A stretch of DNA of 64,000 nucleotides from contig NZ_JALOBS010000001.1 of NCBI RefSeq assembly GCF_023228165.1, positions 62,001 through 126,000 on the forward strand. Direction: 5' to 3'. The notes under the pieces are model-generated. The model did not search any database and was not told the origin of the DNA. It was given only the letters and a program-made list of their open reading frames with translations. The translations under genes were made by a program, and so were the position numbers. Shown here in pieces: positions 34,633 through 43,007 of the stretch (the stretch's first letter is position 1; every line of letters starts with the position of its first letter). Source of the stretch: Methylomonas sp. (lineage in GTDB: Bacteria > Pseudomonadota > Gammaproteobacteria > Methylococcales > Methylomonadaceae).

Positions 34633-36222
34633 TCAGTTAGGCAACCGGGTATGGCCGGGAGTTTCGGCGCAATAACCCAATGCCTTTATATAAGGCTGCA
34701 ACAGATCGTCGACGGCATCGAACTCCGATGCGTAATATCGCCAACGCCCTACCGAAGTGGCGTATAAAGGTTGTGAAACTTGGCTGAAGCTGGGACTGGC
34801 GATAAATTTTTGCCCGGCTTGCTTATAAAACTGGTCCGCTTGTTGATGCCATGCCAAATCTAAAAATTCAAACAGTTGGCTGAATGTGCCCTGAAAGTCC
34901 GCGATACCGTCTTCGTAACGGAACGTCATAACTTCCACACTTAGCAACGGTTTGATATGCAGCCACCATTGCATGGTTTTGGCATACAGCTCGGCGGTAG
35001 TGCGCCAATTGAACAAGTGCACGGTCGCCGCGGACGGAATCATGACTTGCATATAGCAACTTAGGCAAACATCACGCGGATCTCTTACCATAAAAATCAC
35101 TTTGGCGTCCGGGAACACCGCATTGATCAGGCCAACATCAAAGGTATTCATGGTGGTTTTATCGACAAACAAGCCTTGTATCGCATGCTCCCCATATCGC
35201 TGCGCGGCCAAACGCCAGTAGAAATCACGTAAATGTTTAATGGTATCCAGGTCGGCCAGACGCAACTGCTCTACCAAATTACCCTTGATAGCGGATATCC
35301 GATTCAGCTCGTCCTTCATCGCCACGACCAAATCGGTTTCGTCCGATACGAATACAGTGGGGTTGGTGGACAGAATTTCCTGGGTCAGCGTGGTACCGGA
35401 ACGAAAAAAGCCTATCAGAAACGCCGGTGCGCGTTTCTCCTCCCGCCACTTTACGCCGGACCAACGCCGCAACAATTCGGCATCGAACCCGGCGGTATAT
35501 TCGGCCAACAAATCAAACACGAACCTCGGCTCCTGCTTTTGTAGCTCAGGCAAACCGGCCGAGAGCGCCGCCGCCGCATGCAAATGTGCGAAGACCCGCG
35601 CGTATTCGCCTTGCTTGTCGTAAATTCTGGCCAGCTCCTTATGCGCGCGAAACGCTAGCTCCTCGCCCGCCTGCATCCGCAGAATACGCAATAACCGCGC
35701 AACGGCGTCGTCGTAGCACCCCTTTCCGGCCTCCAGCATGGCGTGCTGAAGATTTAATACCGCGTCGTCCGGCGCTTGCCGCAAAGCCTGCAGGCTGGCG
35801 GCAAGCGCCAGCTGATTTTGATTGAGTCGCGAGTAAGTGTGCGCCAATAATTGAAACCCTCTGACATCCTTTTTAATCTGCACGGCTTGTTTGATCAGTT
35901 CCAGCGAGCCTGGGTAATCGTTCCAGAATTGCAATTGCTCCACCAGCAGAAGCAACTGCCGGGTATCTCGCTGTTTCCGGCCGGCCTTCGCCAACAAGGC
36001 CCCTGCCTTGCGTAAATGTTCAATGCCCTGGCTGTGCTGTTTGACCCAACAAAGCGCCTGCCCGTAACAAGCCAAGGCTTGAGCGTCTTTTGGATTTTCC
36101 CGCACGGCTTTTTCAAACCAAACGACCGCCTCCGTCATATTCCGCGCGTTGACAGCCGCCTGGCCGTTTTTTAAATAGGGGGATAAGTTGGGAATTGTTG
36201 AAGGTTTTTTGACTGTATCCAT
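34633..36222 (-). CDS. TPR-repeat sulfotransferase family protein
   Basis: A 529-residue cytoplasmic-type protein. Residues about 10-230 are TPR repeats (AAVNARNMTEAVVWFEKAVRENPKDAQALACYGQALC and following). Residues about 260-500 form a sulfotransferase domain beginning with the PAPS 5'-phosphosulfate loop FLIGFFRSGTTLTQEI and ending with the 3'-phosphate loop region KVIFMVRDPRDVCLSCYMQ. This architecture is common near exopolysaccharide or surface-protein genes and may sulfate a protein or sugar. The acceptor is unknown. It is monocistronic, near the surface-protein genes. Confidence 0.87.
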   Translation of the reverse strand: MDTVKKPSTIPNLSPYLKNGQAAVNARNMTEAVVWFEKAVRENPKDAQALACYGQALCWVKQHSQGIEHLRKAGALLAKAGRKQRDTRQLLLLVEQLQFWNDYPGSLELIKQAVQIKKDVRGFQLLAHTYSRLNQNQLALAASLQALRQAPDDAVLNLQHAMLEAGKGCYDDAVARLLRILRMQAGEELAFRAHKELARIYDKQGEYARVFAHLHAAAALSAGLPELQKQEPRFVFDLLAEYTAGFDAELLRRWSGVKWREEKRAPAFLIGFFRSGTTLTQEILSTNPTVFVSDETDLVVAMKDELNRISAIKGNLVEQLRLADLDTIKHLRDFYWRLAAQRYGEHAIQGLFVDKTTMNTFDVGLINAVFPDAKVIFMVRDPRDVCLSCYMQVMIPSAATVHLFNWRTTAELYAKTMQWWLHIKPLLSVEVMTFRYEDGIADFQGTFSQLFEFLDLAWHQQADQFYKQAGQKFIASPSFSQVSQPLYATSVGRWRYYASEFDAVDDLLQPYIKALGYCAETPGHTRLPN

Positions 36223-36339
36223 ACGCTAAGAGAGGATTCTCCTGAATAGATTACGCTAATGGCTAGCGGAAGGCATGTTGCAATACTATCCCGTCAATAG
36301 CTAAGGACTGGGGTTGGAATAACTTCCTGAATTGACATC

Positions 36340-36400
36340 CCCATTCAAAACATCGTCGTTCCGGCAGGGATTGCCGGAACTCAAAAACTTAAAATCGCAG
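36340..36400. repeat. intergenic repeat fragment CGTTCCGGCAGGGATTGCCGGAACT
   Basis: The core TCCGGCAGGGATTGCCGGA is a palindrome after the stop of the DUF3570 gene. It may act as a terminator for that gene or be a dispersed repeat; only one copy was noticed here. Confidence 0.4.
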
Positions 36401-39127
36401 CTAAAACATATAACTCCATTTAGCCGACAAAGCCCCCTCACGCTCCAACTGCACGCCGTTGACATTGTCTTGCAGCGGCTGTATCCACTCCACGCTAAAA
36501 GTATTGCCGGCCATGCTGCCGCCCGGAATGGTGGCATTCAACCCCATGCCGATGTCCCAATATTTACCACCGTGGTTGGCCGGCGTATCCATGGTACCGA
36601 TGGGCACATGTAAGCCATCGTATTCGCCGTGCAGCGAGTCTTGTGTGGTGTAAATGCCGCGCACCGTACCGCCCAGCCAATCCAGAAACTGATAACTGCC
36701 CCAGGCGGTGGCCTGCAGCATATCACCCAGCCTATAGCCGGATTCGTTGTGATTTTGCAGCCTTTTAATGCCTTGTATTTGCGCGCCCCAGCCCCAATCA
36801 TCGTGATGCCCGGTATAGGTTAAACTGGGGGTGAAATCCCAGGTACCGCTACCCAATTGCATGCCGTAATGAATGAACCCTAACTCGAAAGCATGATTAG
36901 GCCGTAAATGAATGTCGACATCGCCTGTCGGCGCGGATACGCCCAAACCCAGATGCAGATGATGCAGTTTGTCGTCATACAGCTTGACCAAAGCGGAAAT
37001 ATTGGTATCGCCGATACCGCCGGTCTGGTGTTCGTGGCCGGCATGATTGACAGCAGAACCTACAAGAGCCTTGGCTGGATCAGCATCAGTTGGTTGGGGG
37101 GCGTTGGTACCGCCAAGCTCCCGCATATTCATGCTCATATCCATGAAGGTCGGCATCAGCATCAGATTCAGCCAATCGGTCGGCGCGTACATGACCATAA
37201 ACATATGCATATGCATGGTCATATCGGTGGGCGCGACAAAACACTGTGCATCCGCGCAATTAGGGTTATGCAGCGCATTATTTTGGGTAATGGCAGCATC
37301 TGAAATCGGCTGGGTACCCTGCAATAAATTACCGGCTTGTTTACCGTACATGTATTGGTAACCGATCATCCAGTCGTCCGCCATATTCAGCATATGCCCG
37401 AACATCAGGCCGGCCGGCTGCGCCGGACCGTGTTGATGATGGTGATGATGGTGGTGTCCGCCGCCGCTTTCAGCCAGACTGCGGCCGAGAGTGTCCAAAT
37501 CGACCTTCAACGCCGCATTGGCGGAATAGGCGGAAAAATCGGCGTAACCGCCCTCGCCGCCGCTGCCCAGTCTCAAGCCGCCTTGATGGGTGTAATACTC
37601 AAAGCCCATTTCCAGATTCAAACCGCGGGCGAATTGCTTGTTTACAATCACGCCGCCGCTTAAGGCGCCATAAGCGGATAAGCGGTGATCGCTGGAAAAG
37701 TTAGGGTATTGTTGAATTAAAGCCCGGTAAGCCGCTACATTATTCACATCGCCCGAACCGGCGGTTTTCAGCACCAGATAAGGATGGTAAAAATCCGCCG
37801 CGCTCTGGCTGTAATAGCGAATAGTGGGGGTAACCGTCAATCCCCAAGGCAGCGGCTGCACCCATTTACCTTCGAAGGTGTGGGCATTGATACCCCAGTC
37901 ATCGAAGAAATAGTTGTATTTCAGGTTCATCGCCGCATCCAGCTGCGCTATATGCTGCACATAGCGAAGATTCAGATTGACTTGATTGCGCTTGTTGGGC
38001 CGCTGCTCCGTATAGGCCGCGGTATTTGCACCAAGGTACACACCGCTACCCGCGTCGAACGAGTTCGGATCGACGAAAAACGCGTAAGTGGCTTTGTAGG
38101 GGTTTTCCATGAAACCACTGCTATGGGTATAACCCACCCCGGCCTCGGCGAGCGCACTTTTGCTCAGCACTTGCGTCACACTCAGATTGGTGGCGATATC
38201 CTCGCGTTTGCCGTGCAATGTCCCTTCATTTACGCTCCCGTCATAATAACCGTTATCATCTTTGCCATTTAATTGGTAACCGATAAAGCCAAGATAGGGC
38301 AGCGAATCGTGGTCCAACAAGGCCGACACCGTACTGTTGGTATAACTCTGGCTAAAATTCAGGGTCGTCAGTTTGCTATTGAAATCCAGCCGCCCGCCCC
38401 AATTGACGAAGCGGGATTCGTAATCGTTTTCCAGCGACAGACCGCCGCCGACGTCCACCGCCGCCTCGTCCCATTCATAACCGAGTTTAAAGTCGCCCTG
38501 TTTACGGGTTTCCGGCGAAGCCATGGTCATGGTATGCGTCAATGGCTGCGGGCCGAAGCCGTACGCTTGGTTAAAGTCCGCATCCAAACCTTTATCTAAA
38601 ACCGGGTTAAAATTTTGATCGAATACCGGAGTCAGAGACTGTATATAGGGGGTGGCGCCGGTTATGGTATCGCCCAAACTAGGATCGGTATGTTTAACGC
38701 TACCGCCTCCCCCATAAGCCTTATTGCCGCCGAATCCGGCCGGCGCGGTAGCCACCGGCGTGGCGCCGGACCAGGTGTCTTCGCTGTAGTTGGCGGTAAA
38801 TCTCCAACGGTCGCGCAGCAAGGTCTTGCCTTGCACATGAATGCTGTCAACCGTAATCGGCGCGAAGTTATTCGGTATTTTTTTCAGATCAAAACCAAAT
38901 TCGCTGGTAGGTACGCGGGAATAAACATCACGGGGGCTTTCCTCGTAATGCCCGTATTGAATACTGGCTTCGTCGTCGGCCGCCCGCGCGGGTTCCGTCA
39001 GTCCGGGCAGCAGCAAGGCCGCCGCGGTCAAAGCCTGCAAGGCCGGACTGATCCGGGCAGCGGCCGGCCTGTTAACCTCGGCAGCCCCGGCGCCTTTCAT
39101 ATAAACGGATGCCGTATTGGCCGGCAT
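36401..39127 (-). CDS. DUF3570 outer-membrane barrel fused to His/Met-rich transporter-like barrel
   Basis: A 908-residue exported protein. N-terminal signal (about 1-50, LTAAALLLPGLTEPARA-AD), then a DUF3570 domain (about 55-545), recognised by GHYEESPRDVYSRVP, LRDRWRFTANYSEDTWSGATP and KWVQPLPWGLTVTPTIRYYSQSAADFY, probably a beta barrel. Residues about 556-566 contain a run of seven His plus Gln-His-Gly-Pro. The C-terminal third resembles the MetA-pathway/copper-associated outer-membrane transporter family, with Met-rich MTMHMHMFMVMYAPTDWLNL and MPTFMDMSMNM, then GGIGDTNISALVKLYDD. DUF3570 usually stands alone, so the fusion is unusual. The start at 39127 has GGAG 8 nt upstream; 39166 and 39286 are alternatives. 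Third gene of an operon with TlpA and DUF4266. Metal or redox role inferred. Confidence 0.78.
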   Translation of the reverse strand: MPANTASVYMKGAGAAEVNRPAAARISPALQALTAAALLLPGLTEPARAADDEASIQYGHYEESPRDVYSRVPTSEFGFDLKKIPNNFAPITVDSIHVQGKTLLRDRWRFTANYSEDTWSGATPVATAPAGFGGNKAYGGGGSVKHTDPSLGDTITGATPYIQSLTPVFDQNFNPVLDKGLDADFNQAYGFGPQPLTHTMTMASPETRKQGDFKLGYEWDEAAVDVGGGLSLENDYESRFVNWGGRLDFNSKLTTLNFSQSYTNSTVSALLDHDSLPYLGFIGYQLNGKDDNGYYDGSVNEGTLHGKREDIATNLSVTQVLSKSALAEAGVGYTHSSGFMENPYKATYAFFVDPNSFDAGSGVYLGANTAAYTEQRPNKRNQVNLNLRYVQHIAQLDAAMNLKYNYFFDDWGINAHTFEGKWVQPLPWGLTVTPTIRYYSQSAADFYHPYLVLKTAGSGDVNNVAAYRALIQQYPNFSSDHRLSAYGALSGGVIVNKQFARGLNLEMGFEYYTHQGGLRLGSGGEGGYADFSAYSANAALKVDLDTLGRSLAESGGGHHHHHHHQHGPAQPAGLMFGHMLNMADDWMIGYQYMYGKQAGNLLQGTQPISDAAITQNNALHNPNCADAQCFVAPTDMTMHMHMFMVMYAPTDWLNLMLMPTFMDMSMNMRELGGTNAPQPTDADPAKALVGSAVNHAGHEHQTGGIGDTNISALVKLYDDKLHHLHLGLGVSAPTGDVDIHLRPNHAFELGFIHYGMQLGSGTWDFTPSLTYTGHHDDWGWGAQIQGIKRLQNHNESGYRLGDMLQATAWGSYQFLDWLGGTVRGIYTTQDSLHGEYDGLHVPIGTMDTPANHGGKYWDIGMGLNATIPGGSMAGNTFSVEWIQPLQDNVNGVQLEREGALSAKWSYMF

Positions 39128-39215
39128 GGTTCGGCTCCGTAACGGCACCGGATCCGCGGACGGCATTTTTATATTGCGCAACAGCGTTTCGATGGCCAAA
39201 CTCAGGCGCGTCCTG

Positions 39216-39440
39216 TTAATAACAACCACAACCGCCCCCGCTGCCGGAACTGCTGCCTGTCGCCGCTTCCCGCGCGCCATACGCATGGCCGCGCAACTCG
39301 GTCTGCAAGGGATTCGACTCCAAGGCCATTTGCGGCTTGGCCAAGGTACCCCGCTCCCACGGCGCCACCGCGCAGCCGCCGAGTAATTGCATCGCCAGCG
39401 CCATCGAGACGACGCTTACGGCTCGTTTGAACATAATCAT
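39216..39440 (-). CDS. DUF4266 small lipoprotein with C-terminal GCGC motif
   Basis: A 74-residue lipoprotein: signal sequence with lipobox LLGGC (Cys23 lipidated), a short conserved body (APWERGTLAKPQMALESNPL) and a terminal segment HAYGAREAATGSSSG then GGGCGCY. This is the DUF4266 pattern, normally found beside DUF3570, TlpA-like thioredoxin and ApbE genes. Residues EAATGSS at 58-64 resemble the ApbE flavinylation motif (D-x-x-S/T-G-A-S/T), so covalent FMN attachment at Thr61 or a neighbouring Ser is a testable idea. Its start overlaps the TlpA stop by 4 nt. Cys71/Cys73 could serve thiol or metal chemistry with the thioredoxin. Confidence 0.8.
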   Translation of the reverse strand: MIMFKRAVSVVSMALAMQLLGGCAVAPWERGTLAKPQMALESNPLQTELRGHAYGAREAATGSSSGSGGGCGCY

Positions 39441-39946
39441 GGACTTTCGTTGAGTAATTGTTTGACTTGTTCTTCCAGTTCAACCGCTTCGCTTTCGCGG
39501 AAACCCAAATGCACGTAACGCACCACGCCTTTGCGGTCGATCAAATAGGTTGACGGCATGGCCTGGACGTTGAAAAGTTTAGCGCACTCGCTTTCGCTAT
39601 CCCATGCCACTTTAAACCCCGCCGGCTGCTTGTTTAAAAAGCTTTCGGCGTCGGCCAGATTTTCGTCCACGTTAACCGCGACAATTTGCAGGCCTTTATC
39701 GGCCAAACCCGCATGCAGGCGGTTCATGAAAGGAAAGGATTTTGCGCAGGGCCCGCACCACGACGCCCAAAAATCCACATAAACCACCTGCCCGCGCGCG
39801 GCCTGGAAATCCGCTTTTTCATTATTATCGGACGAAGCTATGGCGCAGGCCGGCGCGGCTTGGCCGACGTCGACGGCAGCGGTATCCGTCAAGCCTAGTA
39901 CGATAAGCAATATTGCGAAACGCAGTTTGAACAAACTCATGGGCAT
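39437..39946 (-). CDS. TlpA/ResA-like thioredoxin
   Basis: A 169-residue exported thioredoxin-fold protein. The signal peptide covers about residues 1-30. The active site is WASWCGPCAKSFPF (WCGPC, residues about 62-66), with the cis-Pro region AMPSTYLIDRKG. It probably maintains reduced cysteines or haem-related thiols in the periplasm, like ResA or TlpA. It is the first gene of an operon with DUF4266, whose Cys-ended product may be its substrate, and the DUF3570 barrel. The gene at 39946 may alternatively start at the next ATG two codons later. Confidence 0.88.
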   Translation of the reverse strand: MPMSLFKLRFAILLIVLGLTDTAAVDVGQAAPACAIASSDNNEKADFQAARGQVVYVDFWASWCGPCAKSFPFMNRLHAGLADKGLQIVAVNVDENLADAESFLNKQPAGFKVAWDSESECAKLFNVQAMPSTYLIDRKGVVRYVHLGFRESEAVELEEQVKQLLNESP

Positions 39947-40465
39947 GGCAAAATTTTAGTGTTTTTAATGACTTACCCCCCCACTTATCTTGGAAGGACG
40001 CACAAGGCTATTAGGCCTGGACAAGAGCGACGACTATCATGGCGACGCTATCGTTCTTCCCGCTGACGGCTGCCATTATACGGGGATCGATTTTTATCGG
40101 AAACACAACACGGCATATAATTGGCTGTAATCGTTACAACGACGGGTGAGCTTATCATGCTAGGCAAGCCTGCCGATCTCGACTGTGGGCAGGGTTAACA
40201 ATGCGTAACCCGACAAATATCGCCTTTCAATTATCGTTCCGACGCTCCGCGTAGGAATGCAGCCTTAACCGCTCCGCAGTTCTGGACGCTGTAGCATCCG
40301 TCACTGGGTTACCAGCAGAGCGCGGGAACCATTAGAAGATACCGCTTTTCAATGCCGGCTTACACGCCGTTAACCTAACCTATTTTTTGTCGCGACGAAG
40401 CGTTGCTGCCGCCATGACTGTCACAACGAACAAACCGCCCGACCTCAACAAAGCGCCGGACAAGC
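39947..40465. other. intergenic region with decayed palindromic repeats
   Basis: About 520 bp upstream of the TlpA operon and downstream of the small exported protein gene. It has decayed GTTCC...GGAAC and CGTTCC...GGAATGC elements near 40230-40335. No gene or clear promoter was seen. Confidence 0.5.
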
Positions 40466-40918
40466 TTAGTTATCTTGTACCGGCAACGTAGGCGTAGTGG
40501 TTGGGGTGTGGTCGCCACCGGCATTCTCGCAGTGGAATTCGATGTTATAGACTTTATTGCCTGACTGGGTATGGTTGACCAGCATGGTGTAAACGCCGTT
40601 GCCGCCGGCGACCTCGACGAAAGGACTGGGGGTCGTATCACCGCCTTTGGAATCGACAGTCGTGGCCGCCGCCGTGCCTTTGACGATAATCAACGACAGT
40701 AAATTCGTGCCGGGACTTTTATCCAAAATTTGCGCGGCAAGATTGTGGCTGTTGCCCAGCACCGCATCGTTACTGCACGTCACTTGCCAAACGTCGGTTG
40801 CCTGCGCGCCGAACCCGACCCGCAGAGTTTTATTGCTCAGCGTATGCGCGGAAACCGGCAAAACAAATCCCGCCACGGCCAGTGCCAGCGCTGTTTTTAA
40901 TAAATGCTTTAAATTCAT
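40466..40918 (-). CDS. small exported protein of unknown family
   Basis: A 150-residue protein with a clear signal peptide (MNLKHLLKTALALAVAGFVLPVSA-HTL). The mature part has two Cys (in QVTCSND and EFHCENA) that could form a disulphide, a compact beta-strand-like pattern, and a Thr/Pro-rich tail (DHTPTTTPTLPVQDN). No family was recognised. It stands alone between the HEAT protein and the TlpA operon on the same strand and is probably periplasmic or secreted. Confidence 0.65.
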   Translation of the reverse strand: MNLKHLLKTALALAVAGFVLPVSAHTLSNKTLRVGFGAQATDVWQVTCSNDAVLGNSHNLAAQILDKSPGTNLLSLIIVKGTAAATTVDSKGGDTTPSPFVEVAGGNGVYTMLVNHTQSGNKVYNIEFHCENAGGDHTPTTTPTLPVQDN

Positions 40919-41035
40919 GTCTTTTCTCGTTTAATTGAATGTGATCAACGGCCGGCATTTCCAGTCCCTACCCGCCAATCGAGTTAAAAACCGAACAACC
41001 GACCCCGTAAAATATAAAACCCCGGTTTGCATATC

Positions 41036-41797
41036 TCAATGCACAAGTTCGTCCAGCTTGGCCTTCGCCAGCTGCCTGACCATGGCGTCGCTATCGTGTA
41101 AACCCTGACTGAGCAAATCCGGGCTGTCCGTCAACTCAATCGCCTGCATGCGCACGGCAGCATCTACATCGGACATTGCCTGCTGCAATTCGCCTTCGGC
41201 GGCTTCGGCGCCATGCCTCCGCACCCAGCCGCCGATAGCCTGCCCGCGCACCAGAGCGGAAGCATCGCTCATAGCATCACGCAACATGGCTTCGGCTTCC
41301 TTGTCGTCATTGGCGGCCAATGCATACAAGGCTTCGGCACGGCGGCGCGGGTCGGCGCTTTGCACGCCCGCATATAGCTCCGCATTATCCTGCCGGGTTG
41401 ACGGCGTTTGCGGCACGGCGGCCGCCACGGCTGGACAATCGGAGGCCTGTCCGGCCGCCGTACTGCCCAAGATCCAGACTTCCTTGGGTTCGGCTGCATC
41501 GGCCTGGCCGAACACCAAACCGGAGGATTCCCCCAACAGACACTTCAGCAAAGCCGGCAGCTTTTCAGCGGCGCAGGTTGCCGTCACCGAGGCCGGCGGC
41601 AACACGCTGTAATGGATGGCCATGCCGCTGACGCGCTGCAACTCGCCCAAAATCGCCGGCAGAGATACACTTTTAGCCTGCAATTGCCAAACCCGTGCTT
41701 CCCGGTCCAGCCGCACCATAATGCTTGGTTTGTCTTCCGCATGCACCACCTGAAAGACGATTCCAACCAACAACACCATTGAACCAGCGAAACGCAT
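41036..41797 (-). CDS. exported HEAT-repeat protein with STN-like N-terminus
   Basis: A 253-residue secreted protein: signal peptide MRFAGSMVLLVGIVFQVVHA, then a segment like the short N-terminal secretin/TonB (STN) domain (VSLPAILGELQRVSGMAIHYSVLPP), and from about 130 on HEAT-like repeats (DPRRRAEALYALAANDDKEAEAMLRDAMSDASALVRGQAIGGWVRRHG...). The STN-like part and HEAT solenoid suggest an outer-membrane-associated adapter. The longer frame to 41854 overlaps the exported gene before it, and 41797 is chosen by signal peptide position. It appears co-transcribed with the upstream VPLPA-CTERM gene. Confidence 0.72.
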   Translation of the reverse strand: MRFAGSMVLLVGIVFQVVHAEDKPSIMVRLDREARVWQLQAKSVSLPAILGELQRVSGMAIHYSVLPPASVTATCAAEKLPALLKCLLGESSGLVFGQADAAEPKEVWILGSTAAGQASDCPAVAAAVPQTPSTRQDNAELYAGVQSADPRRRAEALYALAANDDKEAEAMLRDAMSDASALVRGQAIGGWVRRHGAEAAEGELQQAMSDVDAAVRMQAIELTDSPDLLSQGLHDSDAMVRQLAKAKLDELVH

Positions 41798-41843
41798 AAA
41801 GCTAATATTTAGCTCAAATTCCGGATAGCCGACAAATTTGCCG

Positions 41844-42557
41844 TCACGCAGCAATGCGTTGTTTGCGGCGCGACACCGTAACCAAACCGGCTATAGCTGA
41901 GCCAAATAACCAAATAGCACCCGGCACAGGAACAGCAGCCGGCATAGCGACATCACCGCTGATAAACAATTTATAGGCGTGCGGTTGGCTGTTATCGCCG
42001 TACGGATAACTGCTCCAGGTATCGCCGAATCCAAAGCCGTTTACCGGATCCGTGGTATCCACATAGCCGGCGGAATAGGTTTCGCCATCCACGAAATCGA
42101 ATTCCGCTTTAGCCCAATAACTATCGAACGAATTCACCAACAAATAACTGCCTTGAGTGAGGTTTAAAGTGCCGCCAGCATCCGAAATGCCAACTTGGGT
42201 TGGATCATTAAGCACAAAGCCGTTTTTAAGTGCGACGCCGAAATCGTTGACGCCGGTGGGGTTGTAGCCCAATACCGGGTTAAAACCGCTTTCAAATGCA
42301 TCTGCTATAAAATAAGCCGTATTCCATTCGTACTCCCCGCTGACCTCGTTTAGTTTGAACAAGGTAAGTTTGTTATTCAAACCATCCGTCAAAGTATCGG
42401 TCCACATGCTCACCGAGCTATTGCTTAACACATCAAAACGAAATTCCTGCATATCGAAGTCGCCGAAAAACGTGTCGTCAAATTCCAGCTGCGCCGCTTG
42501 CGCGGAACCGATTGACATACCCAACAAAGCTATTGCCGCAAATTGTTTAATTTTCAT
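41844..42557 (-). CDS. exported VPLPA-CTERM protein
   Basis: A 237-residue secreted protein: signal peptide (MKIKQFAAIALLGMSIGSAQA-AQL), beta-rich body with many Asp/Phe/Asn and a pre-peptidase-like layout (DVLSNSSVSMWTDTLTDGLNNKLTLFK, then GSYLLVN), and C-terminal VPVPGAIWLFGSAIAGLVT plus SRRKQRIAA, the VPLPA-CTERM signal. This resembles the DVUA0089-type PEP-CTERM proteins. A very good sigma-54 promoter lies 63-78 bp upstream, and the HEAT/STN gene follows. Function unknown; surface or extracellular. Confidence 0.8.
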   Translation of the reverse strand: MKIKQFAAIALLGMSIGSAQAAQLEFDDTFFGDFDMQEFRFDVLSNSSVSMWTDTLTDGLNNKLTLFKLNEVSGEYEWNTAYFIADAFESGFNPVLGYNPTGVNDFGVALKNGFVLNDPTQVGISDAGGTLNLTQGSYLLVNSFDSYWAKAEFDFVDGETYSAGYVDTTDPVNGFGFGDTWSSYPYGDNSQPHAYKLFISGDVAMPAAVPVPGAIWLFGSAIAGLVTVSRRKQRIAA

Positions 42558-42619
42558 ACAATCTCCATAAAATAAAAAAAACTAAAACTAACCCTGTCTA
42601 AAGTTGACGCTTTGAACCA

Positions 42620-42635
42620 AGCAACAACCAAGCCA
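42620..42635 (-). promoter_or_regulatory. sigma-54 (-24/-12) promoter
   Basis: The minus strand reads TGGCTTGGTTGTTGCT: TGGC, G at position 7, TTGC and the final T all match, with GG-N10-GC spacing. Start would be near 42609, 52 nt before the exported protein gene. Confidence 0.8.
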
Positions 42636-42758
42636 ACTTTAATTTAGCCCCTTATCTTCCCTCTGCTATTTCTATATAGCTTGGCTACCGGAGGGGATCG
42701 GGCTTATATATCTACTTGTTAATACTCTAATTAGCCATCGAAAAATTAATTTATCGGC

Positions 42759-42792
42759 ATATAACATAGTTAGAATAAGTTATATAACATAG
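42759..42792 (-). promoter_or_regulatory. direct repeat of ATATAACATAG
   Basis: Two copies of the 11-mer lie 23 bp apart (two helix turns), 124-172 bp upstream of the sigma-54 promoter at 42620. The second sits in a near-palindrome AAGTTATATAACATAG. It is a candidate enhancer for an RpoN-dependent activator. Confidence 0.45.
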
Positions 42793-43007
42793 ATTAATTA
42801 ACTAACTAAATGCAGGGCTCAATATCGCCTGTTGCGCACTAAATATGCCCCATCGCATTAATACCACTATTTCTTTCACGGCTTTTATGCGCTATCAAAC
42901 CTTCCGCAACAACGCAGCTTGATATGCGCATTAAATTAACTTAGCCTTTAAAAAGCCCTTACGGACCTGTTTTTCCGAATTGTATCTATTTTTTCGCACT
43001 GCGTTTA

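Larger units (their letters stand above)
42558..43007. other. 450-bp promoter region between divergent genes
   Basis: It holds the sigma-54 promoter at 42620 for the exported gene, two ATATAACATAG repeats at 42759 and 42782, and AT-rich DNA. No gene. Confidence 0.6.
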
